From: Arthrobacter sp.
GTDB lineage: Bacteria > Actinomycetota > Actinomycetes > Actinomycetales > Micrococcaceae
NCBI GenBank assembly: GCA_018260285.1
Contig: JAGLBH010000109.1
Coordinates: 1 to 5,927, forward strand
Reading direction: 5' to 3'
DNA: 5,927 nucleotides
The number at the start of each line of letters is the position of its first letter. Position 1 is the stretch's first letter. Below the pieces are notes generated by a model, which had not been told where the DNA came from, searched no databases, and saw only the letters and a program-made list of their open reading frames with translations. The position numbers and the translations under genes were made by a program. Shown here one piece after another: positions 1 to 5,053 of this stretch.

Positions 1-1053
1 CGGCGTACGGCGGCCCCCGCGACCGCTGCAGCCCCCGCTGACGCTGCCCCGGATGCGCCTTCTGAGGCAGCTGCCCCCGAACCGCCGGCCGCACCCGCTG
101 CGCGTCCCCTCGCGAAGCCTCCCGTCCGCAAGGCGGCCAAGGACGCGGGCGTGGACCTCGCGGCGATCACCCCGACGGGCCAGTACGGGGAGGTCACGCG
201 CAAGGACCTTCAGGCGCATCTCGACCAGGCTGGACCGGCGGCCCAGGCGGCCCCCTCAGCCCCGGCCGCCGCTGAGCAGGATGACGTGGCCGAGGCGTTC
301 GATCCCCCCGTGGGCCCGGCGTCGTTCCTCTCCCTCTCGGACACCGCGGACCGGGGGTTCACCGAGGACATCCAGCGGATCCCCGTCCGGGGCGTGCGCA
401 AGATGACGGCCACGGCGATGGTGGACTCCGCCTTCAGCGCGCCGCACGTCTCCGTGTTCAAGCAGATCGACGCGACTGCCACGATGGAGCTCGTCCAGAA
501 TCTGCGCAAGCGGCGCGACTTCCAGGACATCAAGGTGACGCCCCTGCTCGTCGTGGCCAAGGCGTGCATCTACGCGCTGGAGCGCAACCGCAGCGTCAAC
601 GCCTCGTGGACGGACGAGGAGATCCTCGTCAAGAACTTCGTGAACCTGGGCATCGCCGCGGCCACCCCGCGCGGCCTCATCGTGCCGAACATCAAGGGGG
701 CGCACGCCATGGGCCTGAGGGACCTGGCGCTGGCGATCAACGACCTCACCCTGACCGCTCGCAACGGACGGACGAAGCACGCGGACACGCTGCAGGGCAC
801 GTTCACGATCACCAACGTCGGCTCGCTCGGCGTGGACACGGGCACGCCCATCATCAACCCGGGTGAGGTGGGCATTCTGGCCTTCGGGTCGATCCGCCAG
901 AAGCCCTGGGTGGTGGACGGGGAGCTTGCCGTACGCTGGGTCACAACGGTGGGCGGATCGTTCGACCATCGCGTGGTGGACGGCGACCTTGCCGCTCGCT
1001 TCATCGCCGACGTCGCCAGCGTGCTCGAGGACCCGCTTCTCCTGCTCGGCTGA
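1..1053 (+). CDS. 2-oxo acid dehydrogenase complex, E2 dihydrolipoyl acyltransferase (5'-truncated)
   Basis: The reading frame is open from base 1 and ends at TGA 1051-1053, giving the last 350 residues; the lipoyl domain and start lie before the window. In window numbering an Ala/Pro linker (about 1-36) precedes a peripheral subunit-binding domain (about 37-74, with [19 protein letters not shown]), a second flexible linker (about 75-125) and the acyltransferase catalytic domain (about 125-350). The catalytic signature FDHRVVDG is present (His323, Asp327), as is the family stretch [12 protein letters not shown]2 proteins form the core of the complex and move acyl groups from lipoyl-lysine to CoA in the cytoplasm. 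By general look it is closest to branched-chain 2-oxo acid (BkdC-like) or pyruvate E2 of actinobacteria. Substrate cannot be settled without the E1 genes, which would be expected upstream, so no symbol is given. The family assignment is secure. Confidence 0.95.
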   Translation, partial: RRTAAPATAAAPADAAPDAPSEAAAPEPPAAPAARPLAKPPVRKAAKDAGVDLAAITPTGQYGEVTRKDLQAHLDQAGPAAQAAPSAPAAAEQDDVAEAFDPPVGPASFLSLSDTADRGFTEDIQRIPVRGVRKMTATAMVDSAFSAPHVSVFKQIDATATMELVQNLRKRRDFQDIKVTPLLVVAKACIYALERNRSVNASWTDEEILVKNFVNLGIAAATPRGLIVPNIKGAHAMGLRDLALAINDLTLTARNGRTKHADTLQGTFTITNVGSLGVDTGTPIINPGEVGILAFGSIRQKPWVVDGELAVRWVTTVGGSFDHRVVDGDLAARFIADVASVLEDPLLLLG

Positions 1054-1079
1054 CGCACCGCACGGAAAGGGGCGCTCCC

Positions 1080-1616
1080 ATGGTCGCCGCATCGACGCTT
1101 GAGACCCCCGACGGGCCGTTCACGGTGCTGGCGGATGAGACTGCCGTGCTCGCCTCCGGCTGGACGCGCGACCCCGAGGAGCTTCGCGCGCTCATCCACC
1201 CCGGCCTCCGCCCCGCAGAGGGCTCCGTTGAGATGGTCGACGACGACGACGCTGCCGCGCCCGCCCTGCTCCGCCAGGCCCTCGCGGCGGCGGCCGCCTA
1301 CTATGCGGGCGACCTGTCCGCGCCGCGCGGCATTCCCGTGCGCCAGCGGTCAGGCCCCTACCGAGAGCTGGCCTGGGAGGCCCTGAGGGACGTGGCCCCC
1401 GGGGAACGGCTGACCTACAGCGACTACGCCGCCATGACGGGCCGACCCGCCGCCGTGCGCGCCGCCGCCGGAGCGTGCGCCATGAACGCCGCCGCGCTCT
1501 TCGTGCCCTGCCACCGGATTGTGCGCACGGACGGCACGCTGGGCGGCTTCCGCTACGGCCTGCCCCTCAAGGAGAGCCTCTTGGGGAGAGAGTCTGCGGC
1601 GGATCACACTGTGTAA
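1080..1616 (+). CDS. ogt: Methylated-DNA--[protein]-cysteine S-methyltransferase
   Basis: The 178-residue protein transfers the alkyl group from O6-alkylguanine (and O4-alkylthymine) in DNA to its own cysteine, a one-shot suicide repair reaction. The active-site motif PCHR is at 143-146 (acceptor Cys144), followed by the family stretch RTDGTLGGFRYGLPLKESLL. The helix-turn-helix DNA-binding region sits around 95-130 (RELAWEALRDVAPGERLTYSDYAAMTG). The residues just before the active site read MNAAALFVPCHR where most family members have an Asn-Pro, a mild deviation. Length is normal for a stand-alone Ogt/MGMT and there is no Ada-type regulatory domain. The ATG at 1080 has a purine-rich ribosome site, GGAAAGGGG (1064-1072), 7 bp upstream. 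It begins 26 bp after the E2 stop, so the two genes are probably co-transcribed although their functions are unrelated. Confidence 0.95.
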   Translation: MVAASTLETPDGPFTVLADETAVLASGWTRDPEELRALIHPGLRPAEGSVEMVDDDDAAAPALLRQALAAAAAYYAGDLSAPRGIPVRQRSGPYRELAWEALRDVAPGERLTYSDYAAMTGRPAAVRAAAGACAMNAAALFVPCHRIVRTDGTLGGFRYGLPLKESLLGRESAADHTV

Positions 1617-1762
1617 TACGCATTTCACACAACCCTTGACAGTCTCCTCGGTTTCCACGGTCGCCGCCACGGTGCGGACTTGGCGGAGTGGACTCGAGTG
1701 CTCTCGGAGCAGAGGGCGGCTCGCCCGGCGTGAGGCGATGCCGTTCCCCTGCGCCTGACATC
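1617..1762. other. Intergenic region between convergent genes
   Basis: This gap separates the plus-strand methyltransferase gene from the minus-strand antitoxin gene. No tRNA or convincing ORF is visible. It holds an 8-bp palindrome ACTCGAGT (1692-1699) and two small hairpins, TGCTC/GAGCA with loop TCG (1699-1711) and GGGCG/CGCCC with loop GCT (1714-1726). Neither is followed by a run of T on either strand. They may help end transcription from both sides, but classical intrinsic terminators are not present. Confidence 0.4.
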
Positions 1763-1769
1763 TCAGGCG
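1752..1769 (-). terminator. Hairpin over the antitoxin stop codon (possible terminator or 3'-end stabiliser)
   Basis: A perfect 7-bp stem, CGCCTGA (1752-1758) pairing with TCAGGCG (1763-1769), encloses a 4-base loop. The stem contains the antitoxin stop codon. There is no U-tract on either strand, so it is an atypical terminator at best; it could instead protect the 3' end of the toxin-antitoxin mRNA. Confidence 0.35.
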
Positions 1770-2065
1770 ATCGTGAAGGTTTCGTCGCCGAACGTAGCTT
1801 CCAGTCTGAGCGTTCCGCCCAGAGCCTGAATGTAGCGGCGCAGGGTGTGGAGCTGGGTCCTCTCCACATCCCCCCGCTCAAGAGTGGAGACGCGGTTCTG
1901 AGAGACCTGGAGCTCAGCAGCGAGCTCTGTCTGGGTCAGGTGAAGCTGCTCGCGAAGCTCCTGCAGGCGGTAGGCGCGAAGCTCGGTGCGCATGCGGCTC
2001 TTGTGAGCTTCAACAGCCTCAGGACGAGGCGGGCGCTTGGCGGCGAGTTGATCGAGGGTGCTCAT
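1763..2065 (-). CDS. XRE-family antitoxin (helix-turn-helix) of a toxin-antitoxin pair
   Basis: The 100-residue protein starts at ATG 2065, preceded by GGAGAG with about 5-7 bp spacing, and ends at TGA 1763-1765. Residues about 36-91 form an HTH of the XRE/Cro type (LREQLHLTQTELAAELQVSQ, then NRVSTLERGDVERTQLHTLR), followed by a conserved tail ALGGTLRLEATFGDETFTI. The first 35 residues (MSTLDQLAAKRP onward, then HKSRMRTELRAYRL) resemble the lead-in of actinobacterial antitoxins paired with Gp49-type toxins, which supports this start over the internal Met25. In such pairs the antitoxin binds and blocks the toxin and, through its HTH, represses the operon. Its start lies inside the toxin gene (47 bp overlap), so translation is probably coupled. 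The toxin-then-antitoxin order is HigBA-like. Confidence 0.9.
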   Translation of the reverse strand: MSTLDQLAAKRPPRPEAVEAHKSRMRTELRAYRLQELREQLHLTQTELAAELQVSQNRVSTLERGDVERTQLHTLRRYIQALGGTLRLEATFGDETFTIA

Positions 2066-2462
2066 GAATGCTCTCCGGGGTCGAGGGATTGCGTCGCTCC
2101 AGAGCGACCAGATGGGCGTCGAGGCGTTCGTCGGCAATCGGGATGTTGTTGGCGTACCACTTCTTCCACGCCCCTGACTTGTCACCGGCGACGAGCAGAA
2201 TGGCCCGTCGTTGTGGATCGAAGGCGAAAAGGATGCGGATCTCAGTGCGCCCTGTCGAACCAGGACGCAGCTCCTTGAGGTTCCTGTGGCGTGAGCCGAC
2301 GATCGTGTCGACCAGGGGCCGACCCAACCGGGGGCCGTCACTGCGCAGGATGTCCAATGCGGCGAAGACCAGGTCATAGTCGTCGTCGCTCAAGCCCAGC
2401 AGCCAGTCTTCAATGAGGGCTGTCTCTATCTCCCACACTTCCCCAGGATACAACCCAGGCAT
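2019..2462 (-). CDS. RelE/HigB-like (phage Gp49-type) toxin
   Basis: The 147-residue protein starts at ATG 2462, with a weak ribosome site GAGG 6 bp upstream, and ends at TGA 2019-2021. The core from residue 8 to about 118 is typical of the Gp49-like branch of the RelE/ParE superfamily. It has the stretches DGPRLGRPLVDTIVGSRHRN (about 42-61), LKELRPGSTGRTEIRILFAF (about 62-81) and DKSGAWKKWYANNIPIAD (about 94-111). Known relatives act as ribosome-dependent mRNA interferases in the cytoplasm; here that is inferred from family membership. Residues after about 120 are polar and Pro/Arg-rich, encoded mostly in the overlap with the antitoxin, and look like an added C-terminal tail, since family members are usually about 110-125 residues. 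The open frame continues upstream to 2747 but there reads the antisense of the aminotransferase gene, so the ATG at 2462 is the sensible start. Confidence 0.88.
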   Translation of the reverse strand: MPGLYPGEVWEIETALIEDWLLGLSDDDYDLVFAALDILRSDGPRLGRPLVDTIVGSRHRNLKELRPGSTGRTEIRILFAFDPQRRAILLVAGDKSGAWKKWYANNIPIADERLDAHLVALERRNPSTPESIHEHPRSTRRQAPASS

Positions 2463-2481
2463 TGTAAACCTCAAGGGTTGT
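2450..2481. promoter_or_regulatory. Inverted repeat spanning the toxin start (candidate operator or translational hairpin)
   Basis: ACAACCC (2450-2456) and GGGTTGT (2475-2481) form an exact 7-bp inverted repeat with an 18-bp spacer. The spacer contains the toxin ATG (2460-2462) and its GAGG ribosome site. XRE antitoxins commonly repress their own operon through such dyads, so it could be the operator. In RNA it could also fold the start site into a loop. A TACAAT on the minus strand (2466-2461) resembles a -10 element but overlaps the ATG and lacks a good -35. Confidence 0.35.
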
Positions 2482-2530
2482 CTTTCGAGTGAGACAGGCA
2501 CACAACGGCGAACCCGGGAAAGGGGCCCTG

Positions 2531-3766
2531 TCAGCGCGCCGCGTCGACCGCCTCGAGGATGATCGGGGCGAGGCGGTTGAGGCCCTCGTCGATCTGCTCC
2601 GGGCTGACGCCCGAGAAGGCCAGGCGCAGGTGGTGGTTCGGCCCGTCCGTCGGGGTGAAGGCGGCCCCGGGGATGAAGACGACGCCGGCCTCGATCGCCT
2701 GGTGCATGAGCGGATAGGTGTCGATGCCCTCCGGGAGGGTCACCCACACGAAGAAGCCGCCCTCAGGGGTGGTCCAGCTGATGCCGTCCACCGCGCCGAA
2801 GCGCTGCTCGAGGCCGCTGAGCATGGCGTGGGCGCGCTCGCGGTAGAGATCCCGGGAGGTGCTGATGGCCGCGCGCCAGTCCACGGTGTCCAGGTACTCG
2901 GAGACGAGGAGCTGGTTCACGGTGGACGGGCAGAGGACCACGGCCTCCGCGGCCAGGTAGAAGCGGCGGTAGAGGGCCTTCGGCACCACGGCCCAGCCGG
3001 TGCGCACGCCGGGGGCGAAGATCTTGGAGAACGAGCCGAGGTAGAGCACGTCGTCGGGGTTGTCCGCCACGAGGGGGCGGAGCGGCTCGCCGTCGAACCG
3101 CAGCAGGCCGTAGGGGTTGTCCTCGAGCACGAGGATGTTCGCGGCCTTGCAGATGTCCACGACCGGCTGGCGGCGCTCGGCGGAGAGGGTGATGCCCGAG
3201 GGGTTGTTGAAGCTCGGGATCGTGTAGAGCATCTTGATGGTCTTGCCGGCCTCCTGGAGGGTGGCGATGACGCGCGCGAGCTCCTCCGGGATGATCCCGT
3301 GCTCATCGGTCGGGACGGGCACGATGTCCGTCTGGTACACCTCGAAGGCGTTGAGCGCGCCCACGTAGGTGGGGTCCTCGCAGAGGATCACGTCTCCCGG
3401 GTCGCAGAAGACCTTGGCGGCCACGTCCTGCGCGGACTGGGATCCGGTGGTGACGACGACGCAGTCCGGGTCGATCCCCGCAGCCCCTTCAAAGGCCATG
3501 ACGTCCGCGATCTGCCGCCGCAGGCGCTCCGTGCCGTTGCCCGCCCCGTACTGGAGAGACTCGGCCGCGTGGTCGACGATGACGCGGCGTGCGGCGTCGC
3601 CGATCTCCTCGACGGGAAGCGCGCTGAGGTTCGGGCTGCCGCCGGCGAAGGAGATGAGGCCGGGGCGCACGGAGATGTCGAAGACATCCCGCACAGCAGA
3701 CTGCTTGATGTTCGCGGAGCGCACGGAGAAGAGGGACTCAAGGGGGCTGGAGACGTCGTTGTTCAT
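2531..3766 (-). CDS. PLP-dependent aminotransferase, fold type I (class I/II)
   Basis: The protein is 411 residues from ATG 3766; in-frame TTG 3778 (adding 4 residues) is an alternative, and neither has a strong ribosome site. Family landmarks, numbered from the ATG, are a glycine-rich cofactor region (TTGSQSAQD, about 106-114), PSFNNPSG with the substrate/PLP-contacting Asn188, VLEDNPYG (Asp216, Tyr219), the Schiff-base lysine in LGSFSKIFAPGVRTGW (Lys248), and HHLRLAFSG, whose Arg381 would hold the substrate carboxylate. This is the pattern of the 2-aminoadipate/kynurenine/aromatic aminotransferase-like group, also seen as the catalytic half of MocR regulators; here there is no GntR HTH, so it is an enzyme only. 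It catalyses amino transfer between an amino acid and a 2-oxo acid. The exact substrate cannot be read from the sequence. It lies 51 bp downstream of the LuxR-type regulator on the same strand and could share its transcript. Confidence 0.93.
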   Translation of the reverse strand: MNNDVSSPLESLFSVRSANIKQSAVRDVFDISVRPGLISFAGGSPNLSALPVEEIGDAARRVIVDHAAESLQYGAGNGTERLRRQIADVMAFEGAAGIDPDCVVVTTGSQSAQDVAAKVFCDPGDVILCEDPTYVGALNAFEVYQTDIVPVPTDEHGIIPEELARVIATLQEAGKTIKMLYTIPSFNNPSGITLSAERRQPVVDICKAANILVLEDNPYGLLRFDGEPLRPLVADNPDDVLYLGSFSKIFAPGVRTGWAVVPKALYRRFYLAAEAVVLCPSTVNQLLVSEYLDTVDWRAAISTSRDLYRERAHAMLSGLEQRFGAVDGISWTTPEGGFFVWVTLPEGIDTYPLMHQAIEAGVVFIPGAAFTPTDGPNHHLRLAFSGVSPEQIDEGLNRLAPIILEAVDAAR

Positions 3767-3817
3767 CACGGACACCAAGCCTAGCGCCTGGGGCCGGGCC
3801 GTGAGAGTGCCTGCGCC

Positions 3818-4786
3818 TCAGTCGAGCCAGCCCGCATTGGCCGCCCGCACACCCGCCTGGAAGCGGGACTCGGCTCCGAGGAGCGCCATGATCTTGGCGA
3901 TGTGCCTCCGGCAGGTTCTCACGGAGATGTTCAGCCGCCGCGCGATCGCCTCGTCCGCGACGCCGGCCGCCATCGCCGAGAGGACGGACCGCTGGGTGGG
4001 GGAGAGCGGGTTGGGGGCCTCGCCGGGCCCGAGGAAGTCCGCGCCCTCCTCCCACAGGTAGCTGAAGAAGCCGCTGAAGATCCTGACGAGTGAGCGGTCC
4101 GTCAGGAGGATCGCCCCCACGTCGGCGGGGGAGTCGTTGCGCTGGATGACGGCCAGGTCGTCGTCGAAGATCATGAAGAGCGTCGGGAGGAAGTCGATGG
4201 TCCGGAACTCCGCGCCGAGCGGGCTGAGGGTGCGGACGAGGTGCTGGGTGCGCCGGTCCTCGAGCGTTCGCGTGCTCAGGAGCGTCTGGCGGGCGACGCC
4301 GCGGCCCAGCAGCTCGGTGTCGATGGTCGTGCTCCGGTCGATCGAGTTGTCGGTGATCTCGCTGAGGGGCTGGCAGATGAGCACGCGGCGCTGCGCGCGT
4401 CGGGCCGCCTCCTGAAGCACCTCGGAGACCTGGCGCGGGTTGCTGATGATCTCGAACCCGAGGGACGAGTCGGAGGCCAGGCGGACGTCGCGGAAGACCC
4501 GTGCCATGACCGCGATCTCGGCGCGGCGCCGGGCGATCTGGTCCTGCAGCTCCTCCACCTGGGCCTCGAGGGGGCTCACCACGGTGGAGAGCGCCACGCT
4601 GGGGGAATGGGCCAGGTACCCCTGAGTCGCGGGGCTGCAGGAGGCGAGCCGCAGGCCTTCCAGGGACGCGAGGTCCTGGCTCAGCTGCGCCTCGGAGAGG
4701 CCGGTCGTCGCGGCCAGCTCTGCGAGGGTGATGCCGGGCGCGGCGAGGACGGCGGCGTAGAGATCGGGAAGGCGGGAGGCGACCAT
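3818..4786 (-). CDS. TrmB-like / LuxR-type hybrid transcriptional regulator
   Basis: The 322-residue protein has four visible parts. They are an N-terminal winged-helix of TrmB type (about 5-60; GITLAELAATTGLSEAQLSQ), a short coiled coil (about 72-100; LEAQVEELQDQIARRRAEI), a central domain (about 105-250) like the PLD-like ligand domain of TrmB-type regulators (with VLICQPL and FLPTLFMIFDDDLAVIQ), and a C-terminal LuxR/GerE HTH (about 261-320; LSPTQRSVLSAMAAGVADEA, then IARRLNISVRTCRRHIAKIM, ending in AGW). There is no REC or PAS domain, so it is not a classical response regulator. Proteins of this architecture are common in actinobacteria and often sit beside RiPP and bacteriocin genes. It is divergent from the tiny ORF at 4929 and the SpaB_C-like gene, so it probably controls them. 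The ATG at 4786 is the only usable start: an in-frame stop lies four codons upstream. It has only a weak GGGGGC ahead of it. Confidence 0.9.
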   Translation of the reverse strand: MVASRLPDLYAAVLAAPGITLAELAATTGLSEAQLSQDLASLEGLRLASCSPATQGYLAHSPSVALSTVVSPLEAQVEELQDQIARRRAEIAVMARVFRDVRLASDSSLGFEIISNPRQVSEVLQEAARRAQRRVLICQPLSEITDNSIDRSTTIDTELLGRGVARQTLLSTRTLEDRRTQHLVRTLSPLGAEFRTIDFLPTLFMIFDDDLAVIQRNDSPADVGAILLTDRSLVRIFSGFFSYLWEEGADFLGPGEAPNPLSPTQRSVLSAMAAGVADEAIARRLNISVRTCRRHIAKIMALLGAESRFQAGVRAANAGWLD

Positions 4787-4928
4787 GCCCCCATGCTGTC
4801 ATGAAGTGGACATGTCTAGAAGTTCAGGCCGTTGAGGGTGGCATGTGAGTGACATTCGGGGGCAAGATGATTCTTGACCCTGAACATCACGTGCTCGGGA
4901 ATCCGTTCCACCCTGAGAGGAGATCACG
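4787..4928. promoter_or_regulatory. Divergent promoter region between regulator and RiPP-like genes
   Basis: This 142-bp region must hold the promoters of the minus-strand regulator and the plus-strand tiny ORF. A TTGACC (4874-4879) resembles a -35 for the plus strand, but the -10 position (about 4897-4902, GGGAAT) is poor. Possible protein-binding sites are an 8-bp palindrome GACATGTC (4809-4816), CACGTG (4889-4894), and four CATG tetramers within 4792-4845. None matches a site I can name, so the assignment rests mainly on gene orientation. Confidence 0.45.
4918..4922 (+). promoter_or_regulatory. Ribosome binding site of the 22-codon ORF
   Basis: AGGAG, extended 5' to GAGAGGAG, lies 6 bp before ATG 4929. 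This near-ideal Shine-Dalgarno sequence is the main reason to take the short ORF as translated. It is among the best such sites in the window. Confidence 0.75.
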
Positions 4929-4997
4929 ATGACCGCATCTGCCGCACGTCGCATCTGGGCTTGGCCCGAATCCTGGCCGATCCTGGGCAGGAAGTAA
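4929..4997 (+). CDS. Small Trp-rich peptide, putative RiPP precursor or leader peptide
   Basis: ATG 4929 to TAA 4995-4997 encodes 22 residues. They begin MTASAARR and continue IWAWPESWPILGRK. Support for translation is the strong AGGAG site at ideal spacing, its position alone between a divergent regulator and a modifying-enzyme gene, and an in-frame stop just before a GC-rich hairpin. It has three Trp (10, 12, 16), two Pro, one Thr and two Ser (2, 4, 15), no Cys and no signal peptide, and is basic at both ends of the Trp segment. The lack of Cys rules out a lanthionine. Ser/Thr dehydration, Trp cross-linking or another modification would be possible. A leader peptide that senses Trp supply is the main alternative. 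Third codon positions are less GC-rich than in neighbouring genes, as is common in RiPP precursors but also in non-coding DNA. I recognise no named family. Confidence 0.6.
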   Translation: MTASAARRIWAWPESWPILGRK

Positions 4998-4998
4998 G

Positions 4999-5020
4999 AC
5001 CCCCTGCGCACAGCGGGGGT
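4999..5020 (+). terminator. GC-rich hairpin between peptide ORF and SpaB_C-like gene (possible attenuator)
   Basis: ACCCCC (4999-5004) can pair with GGGGGT (5015-5020). An alternative register pairs CCCC (5000-5003) and CTG (5004-5006) with CAG (5011-5013) and GGGG (5015-5018), leaving loop CGCA and one bulged C. It starts 2 bp after the stop codon of the small ORF. There is no T-run, so full termination is unlikely. Hairpins in this place often make the precursor transcript more abundant than the enzyme transcript in RiPP operons, or stabilise the upstream mRNA. Confidence 0.45.
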
Positions 5021-5040
5021 GTGACCGCAGGACAGCTGAC

Positions 5041-5046
5041 AGGAGG
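5041..5046 (+). promoter_or_regulatory. Ribosome binding site of the SpaB_C-like gene
   Basis: A perfect AGGAGG lies 7 bp before GTG 5054. It selects this GTG over the in-frame GTG at 5021, which has only the hairpin in front of it. Confidence 0.8.
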
Positions 5047-5053
5047 GACCGCC

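Noticed and set aside
256..1092. 278-codon minus-strand frame
   Set aside because: It is antisense to the E2 catalytic domain; the translation shows no recognisable family.
1636..1641. Perfect TTGACA, a possible -35 element after the methyltransferase
   Set aside because: No acceptable -10 lies 16-18 bp downstream and the nearest gene ahead on that strand is more than 3 kb away.
1660..1740. tRNA-like stretch (GGCGGAGTGG... with small stems)
   Set aside because: There is no T-loop sequence of the GTTCGA type and the stems do not form a cloverleaf.
2489..3784. 431-codon open frame on the plus strand
   Set aside because: It lies antisense to the aminotransferase gene, whose conserved motifs are all on the minus strand. 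The plus-strand translation is rich in Gly, Arg, His, Asp and Glu without family motifs, a usual effect of high GC content.
3738..4802. 354-codon minus-strand frame over the regulator gene
   Set aside because: It is a shifted frame of the TrmB/LuxR regulator, with a Pro/Arg-rich translation and no domain pattern.
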